Positions 1-11,699 of a DNA stretch of 64,000 bases are shown here, in pieces. Position 1 is the first letter of the stretch; each line of letters starts with the position of its first letter. This stretch comes from Sedimenticola sp. (lineage in GTDB: Bacteria > Pseudomonadota > Gammaproteobacteria > Chromatiales > Chromatiaceae): assembly GCA_027068915.1 (NCBI GenBank), contig JAMOLT010000009.1, positions 1 to 64,000 on the forward strand. Reading direction: 5' to 3'. The position numbers were made by a program, and so were the translations under genes. The notes beneath the pieces are model-generated. The model did no database searches. It was not told the DNA's origin and saw nothing but the letters and a program-made list of their open reading frames with translations.

Positions 1-25
1 AAAAAAGCCGTCCTAAGACGGCTTT
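1..25 (-). terminator. Rho-independent terminator of ssrA
   Basis: GCCGTC-CTAA-GACGGC hairpin; on the minus strand it is followed by a T-run (AAAAAA on +). Confidence 0.85.
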
Positions 26-36
26 GGATGTTGAAA

Positions 37-403
37 TGGTGGAGGCGGCGGGAATCGAACCCGCGTCCGCGAATCCTCCGCCTTTGGCTCTACATGTTTA
101 GTCCGGTCTATTAAAATTTAGCCGTTTACCACCCGACGGACAGGGCGGTATAACGACGAGTCCGGTAAGAGTTTAGCGAATCCACCCCGGACGAGCTTCA
201 TCGCGATTCTGTGAGAATCGACGCTTCGGTTCCGGACGCACAGACACGGCTCCAGTGAAGCGGCACCCTACCGTTTCTTAGGCGGCGAGTGCGTAGTTGT
301 CGTCGTTGGCAACTATCAGTTTGCAGATGGATTAACGAGGGAATCTACATCCTCGACATGCACCTCAGGTTTTGCTATCCGCGTCGAAAGCCATGTCGCC
401 CCC
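37..403 (-). ncRNA. ssrA: tmRNA
   Basis: 3' end ...GGTTCGATTCCCGCCGCCTCCACCA and 5' end GGGGGCGACATGGCTTTCGACG read on the minus strand; GGGGGCG/CGCCTCC acceptor pairing; tag ORF at 278-310 encodes ANDDNYALAA-stop. Confidence 0.95.
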
Positions 404-578
404 AAAACGCTACAAAATCCACATTGCTGCAGATCACAGACAGTGTAGTGTGCTGTCGGTTCCTGTGCAACAGAAATGGCGCCGATTCGGAAAAAATCAA
501 GAGGGTGCTGCGTTTTGTCACTGCGGCTTGTCGCTCATGTTCCTAGAATGTGGTTTTTGCAGGCAGGAGCAAAGGTTA

Positions 579-1061
579 ATGGATGTTTCCGATAGTGAGA
601 AAAAGGCGGCGCGCTGGGCGCATGATCTGTTTGTGCTGAATGTGCTCTTTTTCCACTTGTTGCTGACGCCGGCTACAATAATGCTGGGCATTGGCCTGAA
701 AGGGTTGCTGGTTCCTCTGGCGGCTTCCCTGGTGGTTATTGCCTATATCTATTTCCGTGGGCAACGTGATCATCGCTGGTTCGTGGCGGCCCATTGGCGG
801 CTGGCGTTTAAGCGTTGCAAGCTGCTGTTGATTGGTTATGCGCTTACTGGGGCCATCCTGTTGCTGGCGGAATTGCTTACCAGTGGCATGCAGGATACGC
901 ATATGGCCAATATTCTGCTGACGGTGATCACCCGGATCGCCATTATGCCAACGCTGATTCTGGTGATGGTGACGGTGGTGATGGAGGCTTCCGCGGCTTC
1001 GTTGGTGGCAAAGGGGGAGGTGCCGGAAAAGATCAGGGAGGCGTTTCCGCCCCATAGTTGA
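579..1061 (+). CDS. hypothetical membrane protein
   Basis: ORF 372..1061, start moved to ATG 579 (upstream part overlaps intergenic/tmRNA promoter region); several hydrophobic segments. Confidence 0.6.
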   Translation: MDVSDSEKKAARWAHDLFVLNVLFFHLLLTPATIMLGIGLKGLLVPLAASLVVIAYIYFRGQRDHRWFVAAHWRLAFKRCKLLLIGYALTGAILLLAELLTSGMQDTHMANILLTVITRIAIMPTLILVMVTVVMEASAASLVAKGEVPEKIREAFPPHS

Positions 1062-3005
1062 TCAGTTTTCTTCGAGTCCCGGCAGCGGCGGCAGTGGGCA
1101 GTCCAGCAGGGAAGAGAAGGCGCGCAGCAGTTCCAGCTCGGTAGCCGTCACTTCGCCGTCTGCGGCCACGCTGGCGGCGCAGGCTTTGAGCAGCTGGGGT
1201 TTGAGCAAGGGCTTGAGCTGGTTGAGCTTGTCCATGGCCTTGTCCAGCTGTTGCAGATCCAGTTCCGGTTCTTTCAGCATTTTCAGGTTTTCCAGCCCCA
1301 GTTCACGGGCTGCGGCTTCAAATGCCTGTCTGGTGTCTGTTTCGCTTTCATGGGTGTTGCGCACCAGGTAGCTGAGCATCATGGAGATTTCATCATGGAG
1401 GCGGGAAAGTTTCTTGTAACGCCCGATACGGGAAATCTTGTGTTCGAAGCTGGCTTCCAGATTATGCAGGATGATCTTCTGCAATGACCATTCGAAAGCA
1501 GTGATCTCGCCGTCCATTTCAATCAGTATGTTGAGGTTGTCCCGGAACAGGTGATACTGACTGCTGGACAGCTGGCGCAGGGCGGGCATGGTCAGGTCAA
1601 CCAGGGTCAGGCGCAGCCGGGGTGCGAGTTGCCGGACGGCACCCATGTATTTTTCGGTGAGCATGGCGACGCCGGTATCAGCCTTGTCCTGCAGATGCCA
1701 CATCTGTTTTTGCAGCATGCTGCGTTCCTCATCCAGCACCAGCGCATAAATCAAAGCCCGGGCGCCGTAGGGTTCTGCGGCGGCCTCGTGCAGTTCACCG
1801 GGGAGATACTGCAACATGCGTTGGGCTTCGCGCATATTGCCGGCGTCTGGAGCACCGGCCTTGCCGATATTGTCCAGCACGTTGCTCAGGATTACACCGC
1901 CCAGGGCCATGTCTTGGGGTGATATGCGAGGCTGCTCCCGCTGGTCTTCTTCGCGTTGTACATCGGCCAGTGAGGCCGATTCCGGCACCACGAACTTGCC
2001 GTCCCAGCCGGGCTGGATCTTGCGAATGCGCTTATCCAGTGGCGGGTGCGTGGCGAACAGGGAGTTGAACAGATGGGGCACGCCTTCTTCAAAATAAGCA
2101 TGGCTGAGTTCTTCGGCATCGGGGTGGTTGATCAGTGCGCCCTGGGAGTCGCCGCCGATCTTTTTCAGTGCGCCGGCAATACCGTCGGGGTCGCGGGTGA
2201 ACTGTACTGCCGAGGCGTCGGCGAGAAACTCGCGTTGGCGGCTTACCGACGCCTTGATCAGGTTGCCGAAGAATACCCCCACATAGCCCAGGATCAGCAA
2301 TCCCAACCCCAGCACCACCAGGGGAATGCCGTTGTTCTCCCTGCTGCTACGCCCGCCAAATGCCCCCCAGCGAAAAACCAGCCGGCCAATGAGCGCCACC
2401 ATGAGAATGCCGAAGAGGATGCCGATCAGCCGGATATTGAGCCGCATGTCGCCGTTGATGATATGGCTGAACTCGTGGGCGATAACGCCTTGCAGTTCGC
2501 TGCGGTTCAGTTTTTCGAGACAGCCCTGGGTGACGGCGACCACGGCATCGCCAGTGGTATAGCCTGCGGCAAAGGCGTTGATGCCGGATTCCTGATCCAT
2601 GACGTAGACCTGCGGGACAGGGGTGCCGGAGGCAATGGAGATTTCCTCGACCACGTTCAGCAGGCGGCGCTCCAGGGGGGTTTTGGGATTGCCGGAAACC
2701 AGACGACCGCCCATCATTTCCGCCACGCTTTTGCCACCACCGCGCAGGGTCAGGGTGCGGATCAGGCTGCCCAGGATGACCACCGTGGTCACGCCCAGCC
2801 CGATGGCGGTGAAGCGTGCCCAATTGAACTGCTCCCAGAAAGTCATGGGGGTGTGATCCTGCACATAGTAGTCGGTGGAATATTCTGCGAACAACATGAT
2901 GAACAGGTTGGTCAGAACAACCAGTGACAATATGGCCAGAACGAAGAGAAAGATGAGCCAGCGCGTCTTGCGCCGGGCATCATCCTGGGCGGAAAAGAAA
3001 TCCAT
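1062..3005 (-). CDS. M48 family metallopeptidase (HtpX-like)
   Basis: 647 aa; zinc motif HEFSH; N-terminal TM helices; paired with LemA. Confidence 0.9.
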   Translation of the reverse strand: MDFFSAQDDARRKTRWLIFLFVLAILSLVVLTNLFIMLFAEYSTDYYVQDHTPMTFWEQFNWARFTAIGLGVTTVVILGSLIRTLTLRGGGKSVAEMMGGRLVSGNPKTPLERRLLNVVEEISIASGTPVPQVYVMDQESGINAFAAGYTTGDAVVAVTQGCLEKLNRSELQGVIAHEFSHIINGDMRLNIRLIGILFGILMVALIGRLVFRWGAFGGRSSRENNGIPLVVLGLGLLILGYVGVFFGNLIKASVSRQREFLADASAVQFTRDPDGIAGALKKIGGDSQGALINHPDAEELSHAYFEEGVPHLFNSLFATHPPLDKRIRKIQPGWDGKFVVPESASLADVQREEDQREQPRISPQDMALGGVILSNVLDNIGKAGAPDAGNMREAQRMLQYLPGELHEAAAEPYGARALIYALVLDEERSMLQKQMWHLQDKADTGVAMLTEKYMGAVRQLAPRLRLTLVDLTMPALRQLSSSQYHLFRDNLNILIEMDGEITAFEWSLQKIILHNLEASFEHKISRIGRYKKLSRLHDEISMMLSYLVRNTHESETDTRQAFEAAARELGLENLKMLKEPELDLQQLDKAMDKLNQLKPLLKPQLLKACAASVAADGEVTATELELLRAFSSLLDCPLPPLPGLEEN

Positions 3006-3016
3006 GCAAACTCAGC

Positions 3017-3622
3017 TTAAAAGGAAACTTCGGGGGCTGACTGCATTTCGGCGCTGTCCTCGAATTCCAGCAGGCTGGCATCGGTGGGATGACCAAACAT
3101 GGCGGCAAACACCACGGGCGGAAAGGTCTGCCGGTAGGTGTTGTAGGCCATTACGGCATCGTTGAAGGCCTGGCGGGCGAAAGCGATCTTGTTTTCCGTG
3201 GTGGTCAGCTCCTCGCTGAACTGCATCATGTTCTGGTTGGCCTTCAGGTCGGGATAGGCTTCCATCACCATGTTGAAGCGGCTCATGGCGCCGGCCAGTG
3301 CCTGCTCGCTGCCTGCCAGGGCGCTCATGGCCTCGGCATTTCCCGGGTCGGCCGCGGCCTTGCCCAGTGCATTGGCGGCGGCGTTGCGCGCGTTGATCAC
3401 GGCTTCCAGGGTCTCCCGCTCGTGCTTCATATAGGCTTTTGCGGTTTCCATCAGATTCGGGATCAGGTCATAGCGGCGCTTGAGCTGAACTTCGATCTGG
3501 GCAAAGGCGTTCTTGTAGCGGTTCTTCAGGGTGACGAGGGTGTTGTATATGCCGATGACATACATGACCAGGGCGGCGATGACGACCAGTATGACAATAG
3601 TGACGATAGTGCCGGTTCCCAT
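3017..3622 (-). CDS. LemA family protein
   Basis: MGTGTIVTIVILVV...YNTLVTLKNRYKNAFAQIEVQLKRRYDLIPNLMETAK; start at ATG 3622 behind GGAGGAGA. Confidence 0.93.
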   Translation of the reverse strand: MGTGTIVTIVILVVIAALVMYVIGIYNTLVTLKNRYKNAFAQIEVQLKRRYDLIPNLMETAKAYMKHERETLEAVINARNAAANALGKAAADPGNAEAMSALAGSEQALAGAMSRFNMVMEAYPDLKANQNMMQFSEELTTTENKIAFARQAFNDAVMAYNTYRQTFPPVVFAAMFGHPTDASLLEFEDSAEMQSAPEVSF

Positions 3623-3746
3623 AATTCTCCTCCTTTGTAGAGATAGACTGACCGGGCCGATGTTAGCATGTAATGCGTGGCCAAAGCAGCATCCCGGCCG
3701 CGATTCGCGGTAGAATCCCACACTTTTCGTAATTCTTCGTCAGATC

Positions 3747-6700
3747 GTGCCCACAGCAATAGACAGCCTGAAAAATCGCATCGACCAGTGCCTGCTTGCA
3801 GACCGGCACAGGCTGCGCCGCCAGTTGCAGAACCTGTCCCGGCAGCTGCAGCAGGGCAGACCGGTGGATGTGGATATGCTGGCAGATATTGAACGGCGGC
3901 TGCAGGAGTCTGAATCCCGGGTGCGGGCGCGCCGGGCCGGCCTGCCGCAACCGCAGTACCCTCCGGAACTGCCCATCACCGCCAGGCTGGATGAAATCCG
4001 TGAGTTGATCGACAAGCATCAGGTGATGGTGCTCTGTGGCGAGACCGGCTCGGGCAAGTCCACCCAGTTGCCGAAGATCTGCCTGGATGTGGGGCGGGGC
4101 GTGTTTGGCCGCATCGCCCATACCCAGCCGAGACGTATTGCGGCGCGCAGCCTCGCCAGCCGCATTTCTTCGGAGCTGGGTTGCGAGCTGGGTACGGCGG
4201 TGGGCTATAAGGTGCGCTTTCATGACCGGGTCAGCCCGGCCACCCATATCAAATTGCTTACCGACGGCATGCTGCTGGCCGAGATACAGCAGGACAGGTT
4301 CCTGAACGAATACGACACCATTATTCTGGATGAGGCCCATGAACGCAGCCTGAATATTGATTTTCTGCTGGGTTACCTGAAGCAGCTGTTGCAGAAGCGC
4401 CGGGATCTCAAGCTCATCGTCACTTCGGCCACCATCGATCCGGACAAGTTTTCAAGGCATTTCGATGATGCGCCGGTGATCGAGGTGTCCGGCCGCACCT
4501 TTCCGGTGGAAGTGCGCTATGCCCCTCCAGTGGAAGAGGAAGACGGTGGAGAACGGGGCGATGCCGTCCAGCAGGCCATTGTGCATGCGGTGGACGAGCT
4601 TTCCAGGGAGGACAGGGGGGATATTCTGGTGTTCCTCTCCGGCGAGCGGGAGATCCGCGAAACCGCAGAGCATTTGCACCGCCACCGCCTGCAGGTGACG
4701 GAAGTGTTGCCCCTCTACGCCCGCCTCAGCCCGGCGGAGCAGGGACGCATCTTCAAACCGTCGGGACAGCGGCGCATCGTGCTGGCCACCAATGTGGCGG
4801 AAACGTCGCTGACGGTGCCCGGCATCCGCCATGTCATCGATACCGGCTTCGCGCGTATCAGCCGCTACAGCCATCGCAGCAAGATCCAGCGTTTGCCCAT
4901 CGAGAGGATCTCCCGGGCCAGCGCCGACCAGCGCAAGGGGCGCTGCGGCCGGGTGGCGGAAGGCATCTGCATCCGCCTGTACACGGAAGAGGATTCTCTT
5001 TCCCGGCCCGAATTTACCCAGCCGGAAATCCAGCGCACCAATCTGGCCTCGGTCATATTGCAGATGAAGATGCTCGGTTTCGGCGACATTCAGACCTTTC
5101 CTTTTCTTGATCCGCCGGACAGCCGCCAGATCAAGGATGGCTACCGGGTGCTAGAGGAGATCGGTGCGGTGGATGGCTTGGGCAAGATCAGCAAGTTGGG
5201 GCGCAAACTGGCCCGTCTGCCCGTGGATCCCCGCATCGCCCGCATGCTGCTCGAAGCCGCCCACAGCCATGCCCTGCGGGAAGTGCTGGTGATCGCGGCC
5301 GCCCTGTCGGTGCAGGACCCCCGGGATCGCCCCATGGACAAACGCCAGCAGGCGGATGAGGCCCATGCCCTGTTCGCCAATGAGGAATCGGATTTTCTGG
5401 GTTTTCTGGCGCTGTGGAAGTTCGTGGAGGAAAAGCGCCGCCACCTCAGCCAACGCAAGTTCCGGCGCCTGTGCCGGGAGTATTTCCTCTCCTATACCCG
5501 CATCCTGGAATGGCAGGACATCCATCGCCAGCTTCGCGCCCAGATGCATGACATGGGCTACCGGGACAACCAGGAGTTTCCCGGCTATGAAACCATTCAC
5601 CGGGCGGTATTGTCCGGGCTGCTCAGTCATGTAGGCTTCAAGCAGACCGGCAAGGGCAAGGGGTACCTCGGGGCGCGCAACAGCCAGTTCCATCTGTTTC
5701 CCGGATCCGCCCTGTTCGGCAACAACCCCAAGTGGCTGGTGGCGGCGGAACTGGTGGAAACCACCAAGCTGTATGCGCGGGTTTGCGCCCGGGTGCAGCC
5801 GGAGTGGATCGAATCCCTGGCCGGGCATCTGCTCAGACACAGCTATTCCGAACCCCATTGGCAGGCCAAGCGCGGCCAGGTGGGGGCGTATGAAAAGATC
5901 AGCCTGTTCGGCGTGGTGCTGGTGCCCCGGCGGCGCATCAACTTTGGCCCCATCGACCCCAAACAATCGCGGGAAATATTCATTCGCTTCGGGCTGGTGC
6001 AGGGTGATTTCCACAGCCGCGCTCCTTTCTGGCGGCACAACCGGGAGCTGGTGGAATATGTCCGGGACATGGAGGCCCGCACCCGGCGGCTGGATCTGCT
6101 GGTGGATGAAGAGCGCATGTACGCCTTTTACGACCAGCGCATCCCCGAGGGGATCTACAGCAAGGCGCAACTGGAACAATGGCTACGCAAGCAGGGCGAG
6201 AAACAGCCGCGCCTGCTGCATATGGAACTGGAAGACGTGCTGGCCCGGGAAACCGACGCTAGCGCCGAAGCGCAGTTTCCCAAAGCGCTGCAACTCCATG
6301 GTATGTGTCTGCCCCTGGAGTACCATTTCGAGCCTGGTCATGAAGCGGACGGCGTGACCCTGGTCGCACCGGCAAGCGTGCTCCGGCAGATTAGCCCGGG
6401 GCGGCTGGACTGGCTGGTGCCCGGCCTGCTGGAGGAAAAACTGGTTGCCCTGATCAAAAGCCTGCCCAAGTCCCTGCGCAAGCAGTTTGTACCCGCGCCT
6501 GACTATGCCGCCAGGGCGCTGCACAAACTGCAAGCGGGTGATACACCTCTGGTACAGGCCCTGGGGCAGGCGCTGAAGCAACTGTCCGGCGGCGCCCATG
6601 TCCCGGAAGATGCCTGGAATATCGAAGCCCTGCCGGACTATCTGCGCATGCGGTTGCGGGTGATTGATGTCGGTGGCATGACATTGGCCGCTGGGCGGGA

Positions 6701-7664
6701 TCTCCTTTCCCTGCAAAACCAGTACGGTGACAGAACAGAAGCGCCGGCCGGGCAGGACTGCCATGCACTCGTGCGCAAGGGTCTCACCCGCTGGGATTTT
6801 GGAGAATTGCCGCAGCAGGTGGAAACCGGCAACCAGGGCATCCGGCTCGTTGCTTATCCGGCGCTGGTGGATGAAGGTGACAGTGTGGCCATCGATGTGC
6901 TGGGGGCACAAGCCCAGGCCCAAAGCGCTCACCGGGCAGGATTGCGGCGGCTGTTGATGCTGGCCATGCCCAGGGAGGTACGCGCCTTGCGCAAGCAGTT
7001 GCCGGGGCTGCAGCAGATGCGATTGCAGTATGCCAAAGCCGCCAAACCGCCCATTGCTTCGCAGAACAAGGGCAGGCAGGATCTGGAAGGGGAATTGCTG
7101 GCGCTGATCATCGACAGAACTTTCCTGCTGGATCGCCCGGATATCCGGGACGGGGAAAGCTTTGCCGCCCGCCTGCAACAGCACCGCGGGGAAATGTCTG
7201 CTCAGGCCCATGAAGTATGCAGGTTGGCCGGAGAAATCCTGCAGCTGTATCAACGCCAGCGCAAGATCCTGTCCGGCATTACCCAGATCAACTGGCTGGC
7301 CTCCACCCAGGACATTCAGGGACAATTGGACAGGCTGGTCTATCAAGGTTTTTTGCAACAGATTCCTTGGCTACAACTACAGCAATATCCCCGTTATCTG
7401 AAAGCGCTGGATTTTCGCCTGGAAAAATTGCGCGGTGGTGCTGTGCGTGACCAGCAACGCCTGAATGAATTGCAGATGGTGCATGATGACTGGCTGCAGC
7501 GCTGGCAGGCGGTGAACGAAACAGGCGTGACGGATCTGCGCCTGGAAGAAATCCGCTGGAAGCTGGAAGAGTTCCGGGTGTCCCTGTTTGCCCAGGAGTT
7601 GAAAACTGCAGTTCCGGTTTCTGCAAAACGCATCCGCAAACGCTGGCGGGAATTGGGGTTATAA
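3747..7664 (+). CDS. hrpA: ATP-dependent RNA helicase HrpA
   Basis: 1305 aa; [35 protein letters not shown], long HrpA C-terminus; GTG start. Confidence 0.96.
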   Translation: MPTAIDSLKNRIDQCLLADRHRLRRQLQNLSRQLQQGRPVDVDMLADIERRLQESESRVRARRAGLPQPQYPPELPITARLDEIRELIDKHQVMVLCGETGSGKSTQLPKICLDVGRGVFGRIAHTQPRRIAARSLASRISSELGCELGTAVGYKVRFHDRVSPATHIKLLTDGMLLAEIQQDRFLNEYDTIILDEAHERSLNIDFLLGYLKQLLQKRRDLKLIVTSATIDPDKFSRHFDDAPVIEVSGRTFPVEVRYAPPVEEEDGGERGDAVQQAIVHAVDELSREDRGDILVFLSGEREIRETAEHLHRHRLQVTEVLPLYARLSPAEQGRIFKPSGQRRIVLATNVAETSLTVPGIRHVIDTGFARISRYSHRSKIQRLPIERISRASADQRKGRCGRVAEGICIRLYTEEDSLSRPEFTQPEIQRTNLASVILQMKMLGFGDIQTFPFLDPPDSRQIKDGYRVLEEIGAVDGLGKISKLGRKLARLPVDPRIARMLLEAAHSHALREVLVIAAALSVQDPRDRPMDKRQQADEAHALFANEESDFLGFLALWKFVEEKRRHLSQRKFRRLCREYFLSYTRILEWQDIHRQLRAQMHDMGYRDNQEFPGYETIHRAVLSGLLSHVGFKQTGKGKGYLGARNSQFHLFPGSALFGNNPKWLVAAELVETTKLYARVCARVQPEWIESLAGHLLRHSYSEPHWQAKRGQVGAYEKISLFGVVLVPRRRINFGPIDPKQSREIFIRFGLVQGDFHSRAPFWRHNRELVEYVRDMEARTRRLDLLVDEERMYAFYDQRIPEGIYSKAQLEQWLRKQGEKQPRLLHMELEDVLARETDASAEAQFPKALQLHGMCLPLEYHFEPGHEADGVTLVAPASVLRQISPGRLDWLVPGLLEEKLVALIKSLPKSLRKQFVPAPDYAARALHKLQAGDTPLVQALGQALKQLSGGAHVPEDAWNIEALPDYLRMRLRVIDVGGMTLAAGRDLLSLQNQYGDRTEAPAGQDCHALVRKGLTRWDFGELPQQVETGNQGIRLVAYPALVDEGDSVAIDVLGAQAQAQSAHRAGLRRLLMLAMPREVRALRKQLPGLQQMRLQYAKAAKPPIASQNKGRQDLEGELLALIIDRTFLLDRPDIRDGESFAARLQQHRGEMSAQAHEVCRLAGEILQLYQRQRKILSGITQINWLASTQDIQGQLDRLVYQGFLQQIPWLQLQQYPRYLKALDFRLEKLRGGAVRDQQRLNELQMVHDDWLQRWQAVNETGVTDLRLEEIRWKLEEFRVSLFAQELKTAVPVSAKRIRKRWRELGL

Positions 7665-7702
7665 TTCCAGTTTCGAGTGATCTGATAAAGGAACAAACCT
7701 GT

Positions 7703-8191
7703 ATGTCCAATTGTCCTTGTGGCTCCGAGCGTGAATATGCAGCCTGTTGCGAGCCAGTATTGTCCGGTGCGGCGCTGGCGGCGACTGCCGAAGCCCTCAT
7801 GCGCGCCCGTTATTCCGCCTACATCGAGGGAAAGATCTCCTTTCTGGGAGAAAGCCTACACCCCGGCAGCCGCCATGACTGGGATGAGGCCGCCACCCGC
7901 AAATGGGCGGAGCAGTCCCAGTGGCTGGGCCTGGAAGTGCGCGCTACGGAAAACGGCCTGGAAGACGATGATGAGGGAATGGTGGAGTTCGTCGCCACCT
8001 ACAAAGAAGATAGTTTGCTCAAGCAACACCACGAGCGCAGCCTGTTCCGCAAGGAGGGCGGGCGCTGGTACTATGTGGACGGCAAGCTGCCGACACCGGA
8101 AACCGTAAAGCGGGAAGCACCCAAGGTGGGGCGCAACGACCCCTGTCCCTGCGGCAGTGGAAAAAAACACAAAAAATGTTGCGGTGCCTGA
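7703..8191 (+). CDS. YchJ family protein with SEC-C metal-binding motifs
   Basis: N-terminal [13 protein letters not shown] and C-terminal [16 protein letters not shown]. Confidence 0.9.
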   Translation: MSNCPCGSEREYAACCEPVLSGAALAATAEALMRARYSAYIEGKISFLGESLHPGSRHDWDEAATRKWAEQSQWLGLEVRATENGLEDDDEGMVEFVATYKEDSLLKQHHERSLFRKEGGRWYYVDGKLPTPETVKREAPKVGRNDPCPCGSGKKHKKCCGA

Positions 8192-8803
8192 ATGCGCTGT
8201 TTTCTGGCCGTTGTTCTCCTGTTTTTCCTGAGCCAAGGCGCGGTTGGGGATGTGTACAAGTTCGAGGATGCGGAAGGACGCACCTTGCTGACGAATATTC
8301 CCTCCAACGGCAAGGGCATGACCCTGATGAAACGCTTTCGCTTCAGCTATGCCAAGCCCCACAGCGGCGGACGGGCGCCGGTGCTGAAGGTGCTCAAGGA
8401 CAGAATCCGCAAGTACAAGCCGTTCATCATGCAGGCCGCCCGGGACACCGGGCTGGATACCGATTTGATACATGCGGTCATCCTTGCAGAATCGGCCTAT
8501 GATTCCAAAGCCGTTTCGCCCAAGGGCGCGATGGGGCTAATGCAGCTGATGCCGGCCACGGCCAAACGCTTCAATGTCAGCGACGCTTTTGATCCGGCGC
8601 AGAACATTCGTGGTGGAACTCAGTATCTGAAGTTCCTCATGAAACGATTCGGCAATGACCTGGAGCTGGTTACGGCCGCCTACAATGCAGGGGAAGGTGC
8701 GGTGGAAAAATATGGCCGCAGCATTCCGCCCTACAAGGAAACTCAGCTCTATGTAAAAAAGGTCAAGGACTTCATGCAGCAGGGGATGGTGGCATTCAAT
8801 TGA
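8192..8803 (+). CDS. lytic transglycosylase (SLT domain)
   Basis: ESAYDSKAVSPKGAMGLMQLMPATAKRF ... GGTQYLKFLMKRFGNDLELVTAAYNAGEGAVEKYG; N-terminal signal peptide. Confidence 0.93.
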   Translation: MRCFLAVVLLFFLSQGAVGDVYKFEDAEGRTLLTNIPSNGKGMTLMKRFRFSYAKPHSGGRAPVLKVLKDRIRKYKPFIMQAARDTGLDTDLIHAVILAESAYDSKAVSPKGAMGLMQLMPATAKRFNVSDAFDPAQNIRGGTQYLKFLMKRFGNDLELVTAAYNAGEGAVEKYGRSIPPYKETQLYVKKVKDFMQQGMVAFN

Positions 8804-10677
8804 TGCCAGACCCCGGGTTTCAGCTGTTTCCCGCTTCCGCCGAAAAGCTGTGGCGGAAACATCCCTGGCACAGAGAGATTGCCGATTTCCAACTGCCGGA
8901 AAAAGAGCTGCTTTCCCTTCCATCGGCCTGTATCACGGCTTCCCGGCACCTGGGGCCGGAGCAGGCGCAAGGCGGCGTCTATTCCGCCCGGGGAGAATAC
9001 GTTTCTTCCTCGAGGCATCTGCGCAGAAACAAGGATCTGACTGCGGGCAATCCGGAAACCATCGTATCGCCGGGTGATATCCCCCGCTTGTCCGGGCGCT
9101 ATCTGTATCTTGGCTGGTTCTTCAACCACTATGGCCACTTCGTTCTGGAGAGTCTGTCCAGGGCCTGGGCGCTGGATGAAGCCGGCCCGGTGGACGGCTA
9201 TTTGATGCACCTGCATGCGCCGGATGCCAGGCCCGCGGACTATCTGCTGGCGTTCTTCGATCTTCTCGCCGTTCCCCGGGAAAAGCTGATCTTCGTCGGG
9301 CAGGACGTGCAAGTGTCAGAGCTGTTGCTGCCCTCCCAGCAAGGCGTGCTTTCCCGCGACATATCCGGGGAAATGCTGGCCCTGTACCGCCAACTCGGCA
9401 ACCGGGCCGCAAAGCGCAAGGGAGACAGGCATGGTGACAGACTGTACATATCCCGGCGTTTCCTGCCTTCGGATCAGCGCGGGGCAAGCAATGAAAAGGT
9501 GCTCGAAGACAGGTTCCGGGCGCAGGGCTACCAGGTCATCCATCCCCAATTCCTGGACGTGACCACCCAGCTTGCGCTGTTTGCCAATGCCAGGGATTTC
9601 GCCGGACTGGAGGGCAGCGGGCTGCACAATATCCTGTTCGCCAGAGAGCCGCGGCGCGTGTGGATGCTCGGGGCGGAAGACCAGTTGGCGGATGCCATTA
9701 CCCAGGTTCACCTTGGCCGGCTCTGCCGCTGCACCACGGAATTGCACTTGCAGCGGGTGCCGGAATTTTCCGGTCTGCATCCCCGCATAACGCCTTTCCT
9801 GGTGAATCCGCAGGGTAACGACAGTGCTTGTTTGTCGGGGATCGAGCCCACAGCCTATGACCGTTTTCTCTGGTTGTCTGATCTGGCTGCGCAACTGAAC
9901 AAAAAGGGCTGCGATCCTGTCAATACTGAGGATGGACAGCTGACCGGGGAAGAGGCGGAGCTGCTGCATCGTCTTCGGCTGCCATCCGCGGCCGGTGTTC
10001 CGTCCAACGGTGTTGAAAACAGCAATGAGCTGTTTGTTTTCTGGCGTGCCGAACGGGAATATGCCCAGGGGAACATCGCCGCCGCCATCGGACACATGGC
10101 GCAATGCCTGCCGGAATACGAAACCCATGCGGCATTCCTGTACCGCTACGCGCAAATGCTCCTTGCCGATGAGCGCAACGAACAGGCACTGGAAATTGCC
10201 GCCAGTGCGGCGCAGCTGGATCCGGAGAATCCGGATCTGGCGCTGTTTCATGCCGGCTTGGAGTCGGTGGAAAGCCGGCTTGCAAGACTGCGCGGGCTTG
10301 TGGAAGTCTTTTCCCGCTTTATTCCGGCGAGAATCCAGCTGGCGGAAGCGCTGGCGGAATCGGGCAGGTTTGATGAGGCGGCTGACATCCTGGATGCTGT
10401 TATCTGCAATTCACCCAAACACCGCTCATTGCTGCCCCGTCTGACTTGGTACCTGTATCGATCCGCTCAGTATGAAGCGGCGGAGAAGGCAGCCCATGAG
10501 GCCCTGTCCCACGCGCCGGACAATCCTTTCAGCTTCGTTCATCTGTGCCGCATCCATCTGGCGCGCAAGGAACCAGCCGCGGCCCTGGAGTGGATCGACC
10601 AGGCCATGGCGCGCGCCCCGGAGAAAAAGGATCTTCAGCAACTGCGGCAGAAAATCATCAGGAGTTTAGACGGCTAG
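8800..10677 (+). CDS. glycosyltransferase family 61-like protein with C-terminal TPR region
   Basis: GYFNHYGHFVLESLSRAWAL-like motif (WFFNHYGHFVLESLSRAW), RLYISRR, LEGSGLHNILFA; TPR-like C-terminus. Confidence 0.75.
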   Translation: MMPDPGFQLFPASAEKLWRKHPWHREIADFQLPEKELLSLPSACITASRHLGPEQAQGGVYSARGEYVSSSRHLRRNKDLTAGNPETIVSPGDIPRLSGRYLYLGWFFNHYGHFVLESLSRAWALDEAGPVDGYLMHLHAPDARPADYLLAFFDLLAVPREKLIFVGQDVQVSELLLPSQQGVLSRDISGEMLALYRQLGNRAAKRKGDRHGDRLYISRRFLPSDQRGASNEKVLEDRFRAQGYQVIHPQFLDVTTQLALFANARDFAGLEGSGLHNILFAREPRRVWMLGAEDQLADAITQVHLGRLCRCTTELHLQRVPEFSGLHPRITPFLVNPQGNDSACLSGIEPTAYDRFLWLSDLAAQLNKKGCDPVNTEDGQLTGEEAELLHRLRLPSAAGVPSNGVENSNELFVFWRAEREYAQGNIAAAIGHMAQCLPEYETHAAFLYRYAQMLLADERNEQALEIAASAAQLDPENPDLALFHAGLESVESRLARLRGLVEVFSRFIPARIQLAEALAESGRFDEAADILDAVICNSPKHRSLLPRLTWYLYRSAQYEAAEKAAHEALSHAPDNPFSFVHLCRIHLARKEPAAALEWIDQAMARAPEKKDLQQLRQKIIRSLDG

Positions 10678-11687
10678 CCTACGGGCAGAAAACCCTTTCC
10701 CCAGGAAAACCCGGCGGCAGTCAGTGCTTCGGCAATTTCCTCTCTGGCGCCGTGATTGGCTACATAGATGAGGACGAAAGAAGCGGGGTTTTGCCTCAGC
10801 CACTGCATATCCACCACGGGAGCGCCCTGCAGCTGGTTGCCGATCTTGGCTGGATCGATGTCTATCCAGGCCCTGGGCTGAAAGCCCTGATCCAGCAGAT
10901 GGCGGCAGCGCCGGCGGGTTTTGCGTCCCGCACCCCAGATGACGAAGTTGTCCCTGTGCTTGAGGAAGCGGGGATCTTTTGCCAGATATTCCGCCTTCAG
11001 CCGGTCGAAGGATTCACGGCTGCAGCGGGGATCGGTGCGGGAGAGGCGGCCGGGGCTTTCCCGCCAGTCCAGCAGCACCTGATCGATCTTTTCCATGGCG
11101 TGGCCGGAATGAAAAAGCCGCAGCCACAGGTCATAGTCTTCAGGAAACATGCCGCCCCGATAGCCGCCAATGTTTTCAATCGCTGTCTTGCGGAAGCAGA
11201 CCGTGGGGTGGGCGAAAGGTGATTCGATGTAGATCTGGTTGGCGATATCCGCGCCGGAGCAGCACAGATTCTGCCAGCGCATGTATTCCCGGTATCCCGC
11301 CTGGATCAGTTTTTCAGGAAACAGCCGGGCCCGGGTTGCGGAAAGCGTAAGTGCGGGATTGGCCTGGAGATGTGCCAGCTGCATTTCCAGTCGCCGGGGG
11401 TGCATGATGTCGTCGGCATCCATGCGCGCCACCAGTTCGCTGCTGCAATGTTGCAGGCCGTGGTTGAGCGCAGATACCAGTCCCTTGCCGGGGTTGCTGA
11501 TGAGGCGAATGCGCGCATCCCGTTGTGCGTGCTGCTGCAACCATTCCCGGGAGTCGTCACTGGAATGGTCATCGACGGCGACCAGTTCCCAGTTCTCCAG
11601 GGTTTGTTCCTGGATGCTGCGGATACATGCAGGCAGCGTACTGCGGGTGTTGTAAAACGGCAGTAGAATGCTGGTGGAAAATAACAT
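10674..11687 (-). CDS. glycosyltransferase family 2
   Basis: STSILLPFYNTRSTLPACIRSIQEQTLENWELVAVDDHSSDDS ... ARMDADDIMHPRR (GT-A fold). Confidence 0.92.
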   Translation of the reverse strand: MLFSTSILLPFYNTRSTLPACIRSIQEQTLENWELVAVDDHSSDDSREWLQQHAQRDARIRLISNPGKGLVSALNHGLQHCSSELVARMDADDIMHPRRLEMQLAHLQANPALTLSATRARLFPEKLIQAGYREYMRWQNLCCSGADIANQIYIESPFAHPTVCFRKTAIENIGGYRGGMFPEDYDLWLRLFHSGHAMEKIDQVLLDWRESPGRLSRTDPRCSRESFDRLKAEYLAKDPRFLKHRDNFVIWGAGRKTRRRCRHLLDQGFQPRAWIDIDPAKIGNQLQGAPVVDMQWLRQNPASFVLIYVANHGAREEIAEALTAAGFSWGKGFLPVG

Positions 11688-11699
11688 ACAGGAAAGCTT

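Noticed and set aside
2046-2927. 293-aa plus-strand ORF opposite the M48 protease
   Set aside because: Antisense shadow in GC-rich coding DNA; the minus strand encodes a clear HEFSH protease.
5151-7358. Long minus-strand ORFs (342 and 391 aa) opposite hrpA
   Set aside because: Mirror ORFs; low-complexity His/Gln-rich translation and clear HrpA motifs on the plus strand.
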